In this document: one piece after another, positions 24,113 to 31,537 of the stretch
Layout of the letters: every line of letters starts with the position of its first letter
How positions within the stretch are numbered: the first letter of the stretch is position 1
Source of the DNA: Amycolatopsis vancoresmycina
Lineage (GTDB): Bacteria; Actinomycetota; Actinomycetes; Mycobacteriales; Pseudonocardiaceae
DNA: 64,000 nucleotides
Assembly (NCBI RefSeq): GCF_000716785.1
Contig: NZ_JNYY01000004.1
Location: forward strand, 186,001-250,000
Direction of reading: 5' to 3'
Position numbers and translations under genes: made by a program
Notes under the pieces: model-generated
Seen by the model: only the letters and a program-made list of their open reading frames with translations
What the model was told of the DNA's origin: nothing
Database searches by the model: none

Positions 24113-24979
24113 TCAGCCCAGCCGGCGCGCCGTCACGAACCGCGCCCGGCCCGTCAGGTCCGCGTGGTCCTCCACCCCGGTCAGCACCCGCCGCGCCCGC
24201 ACCAGCGCCGGCACCGCCGAACCGTGCGTGTCGTCGTGCTCGATGGCCAGGCCACCCCCCGGGCGCAGCAACCGGGCCCCCGCCGCGATCGCGTGGCGGA
24301 TCACCGCCAGGCCGCTCTCCTCCGCGAACACCGCGCGAGGCGGGTCGTGCTCGGCGACCTCCGGGGGCACCGGGGTGCCCTCGGGGACGTACGGCGGGTT
24401 GCACAGCACCAGGTCCACCAGGCCGTCGAGCTCGGCGAACATCGTCGGGTCGCCGATGTCACCCGAGTACAGGCGGATCGGCGTGTGGCCCGCGTCCGCG
24501 TGCACGTCCGCGTTGTGGCGGGCCCAGGCCAGCGCCTGTGGGTCGATGTCCACCGCGTAGACCACCGCGTCCGGGCGGGCGTGGGCCACCGCCAGCGCCA
24601 GCGCTCCGGAACCGGTGCACAGGTCCACCACCACCGGGAACTCGCGGCCCTGCAGGAACTTGACACCCCACTCGAGCAGCAGCTCGGTCTCCGGCCGCGG
24701 CACGAACACGCCCGCGCCGACCGCGACCGTGATGTCGCCGAGCGCCGCCCACCCGGTCAGGTACTGCAGCGGGATCCGCTTCGCGCGCTGCTGGACGAGC
24801 TGACCGATCGCCTCGATCACCGGCGGGTCGACCAGCGGCACCATCGGCAGCCGGCCGCGTTCGACCCCGAGCACGTGCGCGGCGATCACCTCGGCGTCGA
24901 ACCGCGGCGAGGCGACGCCCGCGCGTTCGAGGATCCGGGTGGCCTCGATGATGGCCAGGCGCAGCGGCTGCCGATTCAC
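24113..24979 (-). CDS. prmC: release factor N5-glutamine methyltransferase
   Basis: 288-residue SAM-dependent enzyme that methylates the Gln of the GGQ motif in release factors. N-terminal helical domain (about 1-80), then the Rossmann methyltransferase domain with VVDLCTGSGALALAVA (SAM loop) and the catalytic NPPY at residues 194-197. GTG at 24979 follows AAGGA at a suitable distance. Normally adjacent to prfA, its substrate gene; here 8.3 kb of accessory genes lie between them. Confidence 0.95.
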   Translation of the reverse strand: MNRQPLRLAIIEATRILERAGVASPRFDAEVIAAHVLGVERGRLPMVPLVDPPVIEAIGQLVQQRAKRIPLQYLTGWAALGDITVAVGAGVFVPRPETELLLEWGVKFLQGREFPVVVDLCTGSGALALAVAHARPDAVVYAVDIDPQALAWARHNADVHADAGHTPIRLYSGDIGDPTMFAELDGLVDLVLCNPPYVPEGTPVPPEVAEHDPPRAVFAEESGLAVIRHAIAAGARLLRPGGGLAIEHDDTHGSAVPALVRARRVLTGVEDHADLTGRARFVTARRLG

Positions 24980-25075
24980 TCGTCGTCCTTCACCTCGTCA
25001 AGCCTGGCACACCAGGCGGAACTGCCCCGTGAGGACACGCGCCGGTCCCACGCCGTCCAGCGTATCGAGGCACCC

Positions 25076-25423
25076 TCACGACCCGGCGGACAAGTACCCG
25101 GCCAGTGCGCTGCGCCGCCGCTGCAGCGTCCCGATCCGGTCGTCCATCGCGGTGAGCTCGCGGTGCAGCAGCCGGGCCAGCTCCGGGCACAGGTCGAGGT
25201 GGGCCTCCTCGCCGCGCGCGCACTGCAGCGCCGACGCGATGACCTCGGTGTTCAGCCCCGCCCCGAGCAGGCGGCGGATCTGCCGGACGCGGACGACGGC
25301 GTCCTCCGCGTACGTCCGGTACCCGTTGCTGTCGCGCGACGGCGTCAGCAGGCCCTGCTCCTCGTAGTAGCGCAGCAGGCGCGTGCTGACGCCGGTGCGT
25401 TCCGCGAGCTCGCCGATCCGCAT
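25076..25423 (-). CDS. MerR family transcriptional regulator
   Basis: 115 residues. N-terminal winged helix MRIGELAERTGVSTRLLRYYEEQGLLTPSRDSNGYR is classic MerR, followed by a dimerisation helix; there is no metal-binding Cys cluster beyond C81 and C91-type single residues, so a metal ligand is not indicated. ATG at 25423. It diverges from a hydrolase-luciferase operon whose promoter has the elongated 19-bp spacer with a dyad that MerR proteins untwist (25439-25470), so direct control is likely. Confidence 0.9.
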   Translation of the reverse strand: MRIGELAERTGVSTRLLRYYEEQGLLTPSRDSNGYRTYAEDAVVRVRQIRRLLGAGLNTEVIASALQCARGEEAHLDLCPELARLLHRELTAMDDRIGTLQRRRSALAGYLSAGS

Positions 25424-25438
25424 GTGACCCCCGAATGG

Positions 25439-25470
25439 TTGACCTTCACACCGATGTGAATGCCTAACGT
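25439..25470 (+). promoter_or_regulatory. MerR-type promoter with dyad in spacer
   Basis: TTGACC (-35, 25439-25444), then a 19-bp spacer containing the dyad TTCACA-ccga-TGTGAA (25445-25460), then CTAACG/TAACGT (-10, 25464-25470). The over-long spacer with a central inverted repeat is the hallmark of MerR-activated promoters. Predicted transcription start falls at or within 1-2 nt of the ATG at 25478, so the message would be leaderless. Confidence 0.75.
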
Positions 25471-25477
25471 CGCCGGC

Positions 25478-26245
25478 ATGACCGAACATTTCCGCCACGT
25501 CGTGCGGGGTTCCGGGCCCGGCCTGCTGCTCGCCCACGGGGGCGGCGGCAGCGTCGAGGCCAACTTCGGCCCGATCCTCGGCGACCTCGCGCGCACGCAC
25601 ACCGTCGTCGGCCCCGACTACCCCGGCTCCGGCGCGACGCCCCGCAGCGAAACCCCGCTCGACCTGGACGAGGTCGCCGACGAACTGGTCGCCATCGCCG
25701 TCGGCGCCGGGCTGGAGCGCTTCGCGGTCCTCGGCTACTCGCTCGGCACGGCGGTGGCCGTGCGCGCCGCCACGCGGCACCCCGGCCGCGTCACCGGACT
25801 GATCCTGACCAGCGGGTTCGCCCGGCTCGACAACCGCATCCGACTCGCCGTCGACATCTGGGCGTCGCTGCTGCACGACGATCCGAGGCTGCTCGCGAAG
25901 TTCCTCACGCTGGCCGGGACCGGCACGCGGCACCTCGAGTCGCTGTCGCCGGCGGACCTGGCGACGGCCGTCGACGAGCTCGCCGCCTTCATCCCCGCGG
26001 GCAGCCCGGAGCAGGTCGGCCTGGTCGCGCAGGTCGACACGCGCGCCGAGCTGGCCGCGATCACCGTCCCGGCGCTCGTCGTCGCGACCACCCTGGACGG
26101 GCTCGCCTCGCCCGCGTTGTCACGCGAGCTCGCGGCCGGTCTCCCCCACGCCGAGCTGGTCGAGATCGAAGCCGGCCACAACATCGGCGGGGAAGCGCCC
26201 GGCGCGTGGCTCGCCGCGATCGAGAAGTTCCTGGGAGGGCTCTGA
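25478..26245 (+). CDS. alpha/beta hydrolase
   Basis: 255 residues of the alpha/beta hydrolase fold: oxyanion region GPGLLLAHGGGGSVEANFGP, nucleophile elbow GYSLGTAVA, and a C-terminal catalytic His in EIEAGHNIGGEAPGAW. Several C-C hydrolases and esterases share this pattern; the substrate is unknown. ATG 25478 was chosen over an in-frame ATG at 25460 because the latter lies within the MerR promoter. The stop overlaps the next gene's ATG by one base, so this and the luciferase-like enzyme form a MerR-controlled operon. Confidence 0.87.
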   Translation: MTEHFRHVVRGSGPGLLLAHGGGGSVEANFGPILGDLARTHTVVGPDYPGSGATPRSETPLDLDEVADELVAIAVGAGLERFAVLGYSLGTAVAVRAATRHPGRVTGLILTSGFARLDNRIRLAVDIWASLLHDDPRLLAKFLTLAGTGTRHLESLSPADLATAVDELAAFIPAGSPEQVGLVAQVDTRAELAAITVPALVVATTLDGLASPALSRELAAGLPHAELVEIEAGHNIGGEAPGAWLAAIEKFLGGL

Positions 26246-27033
26246 TGGACCTGGAAGTCGTCCTGCCGAACGAGGAGCCGGACCTCGACCCCGCGCGGCC
26301 CGCCGAGCTGGCCCGGCTCGCCGAAGACCTCGGCTACCGCGCCGCCTGGCTGCCCGACCACGTGCTGCCGCCGGGCCCGTTCGGCGAGGTCTTCGGAGGC
26401 GTCTACGAGCCGCTGGTCACCCTCGCCCACATCGCCGCGCGGACCAGCCGGATCCGGCTCGGGACCTCGGTGCTGATCGTGCCGCTGCGGGAGCCGTTCA
26501 CCCTCGCCAAGCAGGTCGCGACCCTCGACCGGCTGAGCGGGCACCGGTTCGGCCTCGGCGTCGGCGTGGGGTGGAACGAGCCCGAGTTCACCGAGGTCGG
26601 CGCCGATTTCGGGGCCCGTGGCCGTCGCACCGACGAGACGCTCGACCTGCTCGCGGAGCTGCTCCGGACCGGCCGCGGCCCCCGCGGTGGGTACGTCGAG
26701 CCGCGGACGGCGGGGCCGGTGCCGGTCACCGTGGGCGGCAACTCCGCCGCGGCGCTGCGGCGGGCCGCGCGGATCGGCGCGGGCTGGACGAGCGCGGGCC
26801 TCTCCCCCGCCGAAGTCGGCGAACGCGCCGGACGGCTGAGGGCCATGACAAACGGCCGCGAAACACGGGTCACCGCCAGAATGGAATGGGACGGGACCGA
26901 TCTCGAAACCGCCGTGGCGCGATTCCGCGCGTATATCCTGGCGGGGGCGGACGCGGTGGCCGTCCACTTCGGCCCGGCCGAAGCCTTCGCGCAGCGGATG
27001 ACCGCGTTCGCCGAGGCCGTCGCCGGTCCCTAG
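26245..27033 (+). CDS. LLM-class (luciferase-like) F420/FMN-dependent oxidoreductase
   Basis: 262 residues of the bacterial-luciferase-like TIM barrel. Visible are DLGYRAAWLPDHVLPPG, AARTSRIRLGTSVLIVPLREP, FTLAKQVATLDRLSGHRFGLGVGVGWNEPEF, and VPVTVGGNSAAALRRAARIGAGW, all typical of the actinobacterial F420-dependent LLM group; flavin use cannot be excluded. It is translationally coupled to the upstream hydrolase (TGATG), so the pair probably processes one compound. It is slightly shorter than the usual ~300 residues. Confidence 0.85.
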   Translation: MDLEVVLPNEEPDLDPARPAELARLAEDLGYRAAWLPDHVLPPGPFGEVFGGVYEPLVTLAHIAARTSRIRLGTSVLIVPLREPFTLAKQVATLDRLSGHRFGLGVGVGWNEPEFTEVGADFGARGRRTDETLDLLAELLRTGRGPRGGYVEPRTAGPVPVTVGGNSAAALRRAARIGAGWTSAGLSPAEVGERAGRLRAMTNGRETRVTARMEWDGTDLETAVARFRAYILAGADAVAVHFGPAEAFAQRMTAFAEAVAGP

Positions 27034-27064
27034 GCCCCTTCGACGCCGACCCCCGGGAGCGCCC

Positions 27065-28057
27065 GTGCCGACCGAGCCGACCACGCGCCGCCGGGTCGCG
27101 TTCGTCTTCCCCATCTACAACGAGGAGGCGAACATCGACCTGCTGCACAAAACCGTCGACGAGGTCACCGCACCCCACGCCGGACGCTACGACTTCAGCT
27201 TCCTGTACGTCGACGACGGCAGCCGCGACGGCTCCCTGGCCAAGCTCACCGAGCTCAGCGCCTGCGACCAGCGGGTCACGGTGATCGAGCTCTCCCGCAA
27301 CTTCGGGCACCAGATGGCCGTCACCGCGGGGCTGGACCTGGTCGACGCCGACGCCGTCGTCATCATGGACAGCGACCTCCAGGACCCGCCGCGGGTGGCG
27401 CTCGAGCTGCTCGAAAAGTGGGAGGAGGGCTACGACGTCGTCTACGCGCAGCGGCGGTCGCGGCAGGACTCGCCGTTCAAGCGGTTCACCGCGACCGCGT
27501 TCTACTGGTTCCTGCGGAGAATGGCCGCGGTCGACATCCCGAAGAACACCGGCGACTTCCGGTTGATCGACCGCAAGGTCGTCGACGAGCTCCGCAAGTA
27601 CCGCGAACGCGACCGGTTCCTGCGCGGCCTGGTGAGCTACGTCGGGTTCAAGCAGACCGCGGTGCTCTTCGACCGCGACAAGCGGCACGCCGGTGTCACC
27701 GGCTACCCGCTGACGAAGATGCTGCGGTTCGCCGCCGACGGCATCCTGGGCTTCTCGACCACTCCGCTGCGGATGATCACGCGGATGGGATACCTGATCT
27801 CGCTGCTGAGCTTCCTCGGTGTCCTCTACGTCGTGGGCGTGAAGCTGTTCGCGCCGGAGACGGCGGTGCCGGGGTGGGCGTTCATCACCATCGCGATGTT
27901 CTTCCTCGGCGGCATCCAGATCATCATGCTCGGCGTCCTGGGAAGTTACATCGGCAGAACTTATTCGCAGGTGCAGAACCGGCCGCTCTACGGCGTCGCG
28001 TCGGTACGGTCCCGTCCCGGCGAACCGGCCGAAGACCGCCGGAGCGCCGCCCGATGA
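27065..28057 (+). CDS. GtrB-like polyprenyl-phosphate glycosyltransferase (GT2), copy 1
   Basis: 330 residues. A GT2 domain (VAFVFPIYNEEANIDLLHKT, VDDGSRDGS, DADAVVIMDSDLQDPP with the DxD motif, GDFRLIDRKVVDEL) followed by two C-terminal membrane helices (MGYLISLLSFLGVLYVVGVKL and FITIAMFFLGGIQIIMLGVLG). This is the GtrB/DPM layout: it loads a sugar from a nucleotide donor onto polyprenyl phosphate at the inner face. GTG at 27065 follows GGGAG. First gene of module 1 (GtrB-GtrA-GT-C). A strongly similar copy starts at 30102; the last ~127 bp are almost identical between the two. Confidence 0.92.
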   Translation: MPTEPTTRRRVAFVFPIYNEEANIDLLHKTVDEVTAPHAGRYDFSFLYVDDGSRDGSLAKLTELSACDQRVTVIELSRNFGHQMAVTAGLDLVDADAVVIMDSDLQDPPRVALELLEKWEEGYDVVYAQRRSRQDSPFKRFTATAFYWFLRRMAAVDIPKNTGDFRLIDRKVVDELRKYRERDRFLRGLVSYVGFKQTAVLFDRDKRHAGVTGYPLTKMLRFAADGILGFSTTPLRMITRMGYLISLLSFLGVLYVVGVKLFAPETAVPGWAFITIAMFFLGGIQIIMLGVLGSYIGRTYSQVQNRPLYGVASVRSRPGEPAEDRRSAAR

Positions 28058-28485
28058 GGCTCGTCACGGCCACGCAGGTGCGGTTCGGGATCGTCGGGAT
28101 CGGCAACACCCTGGTCGACGCACTGGGCTACGCACTCCTCGTGACGCTCGGCCTGCCGCAGTTCGTCGCCAACCTGATTTCGACGACGGCGGGCATGCTG
28201 CTGTCGTTCGCGCTGAACCGGAGCTTCACGTTCCGCGCGAAGGACGGCGACGTCCGCCGCCAGGCACTGCTGTTCTTCGGCGTCACCGCGTTCGGGCTGT
28301 GGGTGATCCAGTTCGCCGTCATCCGGCTGGTCGGCCACCTGTTCCCGGGCGTCGGCCTGCTGGTGCCGAAGGGCGCGGCGATCGTCGTCGGGTTGTGCTG
28401 GAACTACCTGCTTTACCACTACGTCGTGTTCCGGCACCGGCCGGCGAGCCCGGTGCCCGGTGCAGCACCGGCCGACTCAGCGTGA
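28054..28485 (+). CDS. GtrA family membrane protein, copy 1
   Basis: 143 residues with four transmembrane helices: VRFGIVGIGNTLVDALGYALLV, FVANLISTTAGMLLSFALNRSFTF, QALLFFGVTAFGLWVIQFAVI, and VPKGAAIVVGLCWNYLLYHYVVF. This is the GtrA family, believed to flip polyprenyl-phosphate sugars across the membrane. ATG at 28054 overlaps the GtrB stop by 4 bp (ATGA). Product of module 1; paralogous to 31103-31537. Confidence 0.9.
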   Translation: MRLVTATQVRFGIVGIGNTLVDALGYALLVTLGLPQFVANLISTTAGMLLSFALNRSFTFRAKDGDVRRQALLFFGVTAFGLWVIQFAVIRLVGHLFPGVGLLVPKGAAIVVGLCWNYLLYHYVVFRHRPASPVPGAAPADSA

Positions 28486-28503
28486 TCTCGTACGCTGGTC
28501 CGG

Positions 28504-29958
28504 GTGCGATCCCGTGAACTGCGCTTCGGCCTGGGCGTTTTCGTCCTGTCCCTGGGTGTGCTGCTGGTCCGGTTCCTCGTACCCCGGCCGGTCGGGATGG
28601 CCGACAACGGCGACGGCTGGCGGCTGCTGTGCGACCTCGGCGGCCGGCACCCGGAACTGAAGTCCGAGTACTACGTCCACTTCAGCTACGGTCCGGGCGC
28701 GGCCTGCAAGAGCGACTACATCTCCAGCCAGGCGTGGCTCGACTGGCTGGCGAGCAAGGCCGGCACGCTGCTCGGCTCGTCGGCGCAGCTCAACCTGCTG
28801 GTCCTCGGCGCGATCACCTGCGTGCTGGTCGCCGTGGGCGTCACGGCGGCGGTCCTGGCGCTCGACCTGAGCGTCCGCAACCGCGTCATCGCCGCCGTGC
28901 TGCTGCTGCTCGTGATGGCCGATTCGGCGTTCTTCGGCTACTTCGCGTCGGTGCTGAGCGAGGGCGCGGGCTTCCTGGGGATGCTGCTGACCGCGGGCGG
29001 GCTGCTGCTGATGCACCGCACGGGCGCGTGGCGGTACTGGGGCGCCGCGCTGACCGTGGTGGGCGCGCTGATCGGCCTCAACGCGAAGTCGCAGACACTG
29101 CTGCTGATCCCGCTGTTCCTGCTGGCGCTGGTGCTGGTCCGGCCGCTGGGCAAGCGGGGCTGGGCGCGGTGGGCGCTGCCGCTGGGCGTGCTGGTTCTCG
29201 TCGGCGCAGGGACGGCGGTGGTGCAGTCGCAGGGCGACCCGGCCAACGCCGAGTACCGCGAAGCGAACATGTTCCACGTCGTGTTCGACAGCATCGTGGA
29301 CGGCAAGCACGACACCGACGCCGACCTGGCCGCACTGGGCCTGCCGCCGAGCGCGAAGAAGTTCATCGGCAAGGGCTGGTGGGAAGCACGCCCCTGGACC
29401 GACGCCGACTACAACGCCTACTCCGACCAGATCAGCCGCCGGAACGTGGTCCGCTACTACGCCGGCCACCCGAAGCGCACGCTGCAGATCCTCCAGCAGG
29501 GCGCGGTGGACACGCTGACCGCCCGCCCGCCGCGGCTCGGCAGTTTCTCGGAGACGTCCGGGCTGCCGCCGATGGCGCAGGAGTTCCGGGTGCCGGTGTT
29601 CTCCGGGCTGTCCGCGCTGGTGGCGCCGCTGGGGCTGGTCGTGCTGGTGCCGGTGTGGCTGCTGACCGCGTGGGCCGGGGTCCGCGCGTTCCGCCGCCGC
29701 GCGCGCGAGTACGGGATCGTGGTGTTCTTCCTGCTGCTGTTCGCGGTGGGCCAGTTCGGGCTGTCGGCGCTGGGTGAGGGCGTCGAGGGCGTCAAGCACC
29801 AGCTGCTGACGCTGTTCCCGACGTGCCTGGCCTTCGTGTTCGCGGCGCTGAGCCTGCTGCCGCGGCCGGCCCCGCCGGTCGAGGACGACGTCGAGGCGGA
29901 GCCGGTGACCGAGGTGTTCGACGCGTTCCGCGAGCCGGAGCGGTCGGCCTTCCGGTGA
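28504..29958 (+). CDS. polytopic membrane protein, probable GT-C type glycosyltransferase
   Basis: 484 residues with about ten hydrophobic segments and a large extracytoplasmic loop near residues 240-340 (NAEYREANMFHVVFDSIVDG to WTDADYNAYS). An early acidic motif MADNGDGWRLLCDLGG lies after the first helix, where GT-C enzymes carry the catalytic Asp. It is unrelated in sequence to the third gene of module 2, although it holds the same place after GtrB-GtrA. Some bacterial hexose transferases of the WsfD kind look like this, but I cannot confirm it. GTG at 28504 has TACGCT (28491-28496) 7 nt upstream and no ribosome site, so it may also be expressed as a leaderless message. Confidence 0.7.
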   Translation: MRSRELRFGLGVFVLSLGVLLVRFLVPRPVGMADNGDGWRLLCDLGGRHPELKSEYYVHFSYGPGAACKSDYISSQAWLDWLASKAGTLLGSSAQLNLLVLGAITCVLVAVGVTAAVLALDLSVRNRVIAAVLLLLVMADSAFFGYFASVLSEGAGFLGMLLTAGGLLLMHRTGAWRYWGAALTVVGALIGLNAKSQTLLLIPLFLLALVLVRPLGKRGWARWALPLGVLVLVGAGTAVVQSQGDPANAEYREANMFHVVFDSIVDGKHDTDADLAALGLPPSAKKFIGKGWWEARPWTDADYNAYSDQISRRNVVRYYAGHPKRTLQILQQGAVDTLTARPPRLGSFSETSGLPPMAQEFRVPVFSGLSALVAPLGLVVLVPVWLLTAWAGVRAFRRRAREYGIVVFFLLLFAVGQFGLSALGEGVEGVKHQLLTLFPTCLAFVFAALSLLPRPAPPVEDDVEAEPVTEVFDAFREPERSAFR

Positions 29959-29960
29959 TG

Positions 29961-29982
29961 CCGGTCAACGCCGGTTAACCGG
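29961..29982. terminator. stem-loop after glycosyltransferase module 1
   Basis: CCGGTCAAC and GTTAACCGG arms with a short loop and one mismatch, immediately after the stop at 29958. Without a U-tract; probably separates module 1 from module 2. A TAGGAT hexamer at 30014-30019 may be the -10 of module 2. Confidence 0.45.
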
Positions 29983-30101
29983 GTCTCTCGGCAGGGGGGC
30001 CGGTTCCATCTCCTAGGATGCCGGGCACCGGGTCGGGGGAATTTTCACCTGATCTAGCGCCGCCCGGGCCGTTCCGCACCGAAACTCCGGGGAGTCCCGC
30101 A

Positions 30102-31106
30102 GTGCCGACCAAGCCGACCACCCGCCGGGTGGCGTTCGTCTTCCCGATCTACAACGAGGAAGCGAACATCGACCTGCTGCACAAGACCGTCGACGAGGTG
30201 ACCGCGCCGCTGGCGGAGCGTTACGACTTCAGCTTCCTGTACGTCGACGACGGCAGCCGCGACGGCTCCCTGGCCAAGCTCACCGAGCTGGCGGAGCGCG
30301 ACCAGCGGGTCACCGTCATCGAGCTCTCCCGCAACTTCGGCCACCAGATGGCCGTCACCGCGGGCCTCGACCTGGTCGACGCCGACGCCGTCATCATCAT
30401 GGACAGCGACCTCCAGGACCCGCCCCGCGTCGCCCTGGAACTGCTCGAAAAGTGGGAAGAGGGCTACGACGTCGTCTACGCCCAGCGCCGGTCGCGGCAG
30501 GATTCCGCGTTCAAGAAGCTCACCGCCGGCGCGTTCTACTGGTCGCTCCGGAAAATGGCCGCGGTCGACATCCCCAAGAACACCGGCGACTTCCGCCTGA
30601 TCGACCGCAAGGTCGTCGACGAACTGCGCAAGTACCGCGAACGCGACCGGTTCCTCCGCGGTCTCGTCAGCTATATCGGCTTCAAGCAGACCGCCGTCCT
30701 GTTCGACCGCGACAAGCGCCACGCCGGCGTCACGGGCTATCCGCTGCGCAAAATGCTCCGCTTCGCCGCCGACGGCATCCTCGGGTTCTCCACCACGCCG
30801 CTGCGGATGATCACGCGGATGGGCTACCTGATCTCCCTGCTGAGCTTCCTCGGCGTCCTCTACGTCGTCGGCGTGAAGCTCTTCGCTCCCGAAACCGCCG
30901 TCCCCGGCTGGGCGTTCATCACCATCGCCATGTTCTTCCTCGGCGGCATCCAGATCATCATGCTCGGCGTCCTGGGAAGTTACATCGGCAGAACTTATTC
31001 CCAGGTGCAGAACCGGCCGCTCTACGGCGTCGCGTCGGTACGGACCCGTCCCGGCGACCCGGTCGCCGTCCCCGAGAACGCCGACGCGGGAAGAGGTACC
31101 CGGTGA
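30102..31106 (+). CDS. GtrB-like polyprenyl-phosphate glycosyltransferase (GT2), copy 2
   Basis: 334 residues, same domain order as 27065-28057 (GT2 domain with MDSDLQDPP, two C-terminal helices) and clearly its paralog; differences cluster at third codon positions and the C-terminal tail (RTRPGDPVAVPENADAG). Role: loads a sugar on polyprenyl phosphate. GTG at 30102 chosen because GGGGAG is 7 nt upstream; the frame is open to 30018 without a site. From 30930 on, about 127 bp match copy 1 with only two differences, including rare codons AGT, AGA, ACT and TAT. Confidence 0.92.
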   Translation: MPTKPTTRRVAFVFPIYNEEANIDLLHKTVDEVTAPLAERYDFSFLYVDDGSRDGSLAKLTELAERDQRVTVIELSRNFGHQMAVTAGLDLVDADAVIIMDSDLQDPPRVALELLEKWEEGYDVVYAQRRSRQDSAFKKLTAGAFYWSLRKMAAVDIPKNTGDFRLIDRKVVDELRKYRERDRFLRGLVSYIGFKQTAVLFDRDKRHAGVTGYPLRKMLRFAADGILGFSTTPLRMITRMGYLISLLSFLGVLYVVGVKLFAPETAVPGWAFITIAMFFLGGIQIIMLGVLGSYIGRTYSQVQNRPLYGVASVRTRPGDPVAVPENADAGRGTR

Positions 31107-31537
31107 AGCTGATCACGGCGACCCAGCTGCGCTTCGGGCTGGTGGGCGTGGCGAACACGCTCGTCGACGCCCTCGGCTACGCGCTGCTGGTGACGGTGGG
31201 CGTCCCGCTGTTCGCGGCGAACTTCGCCTCGACGACCACGGGCATGCTGCTCAGCTTCACCCTGAACCGCAATTTCACGTTCCGCGCGAAGGACGGCGAC
31301 GTCCGGCGCCAGGCGCTGCTGTTCTTCGCCGTCACCGCGTTCGGGCTCTGGGTCGTGCAGGCGCTGATCATCCTCGCCGTCACGAAGGCGTTCCCCGGCG
31401 TGCACGTGCTGATCCCGAAGTTCGCCGGCATCGCGGTGGGCCTGGTCTGGAACTACCTGCTCTACCACAAGGTCGTCTTCCGGCAGCGGCCCGCGACGGC
31501 CGCCGGCACGCCGGTCCCGGAGGTTTCCCATGACTAG
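31103..31537 (+). CDS. GtrA family membrane protein, copy 2
   Basis: 144 residues, four helices, paralogous to 28054-28485 (shared LNRxFTFRAKDGDVRRQALLFF block). Probable flippase for the polyprenyl-phosphate sugar made by GtrB copy 2. GTG at 31103 overlaps the GtrB stop by 4 bp (GTGA), and its own end overlaps the following GT-C gene by 8 bp, so module 2 is tightly coupled. Confidence 0.9.
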   Translation: MKLITATQLRFGLVGVANTLVDALGYALLVTVGVPLFAANFASTTTGMLLSFTLNRNFTFRAKDGDVRRQALLFFAVTAFGLWVVQALIILAVTKAFPGVHVLIPKFAGIAVGLVWNYLLYHKVVFRQRPATAAGTPVPEVSHD

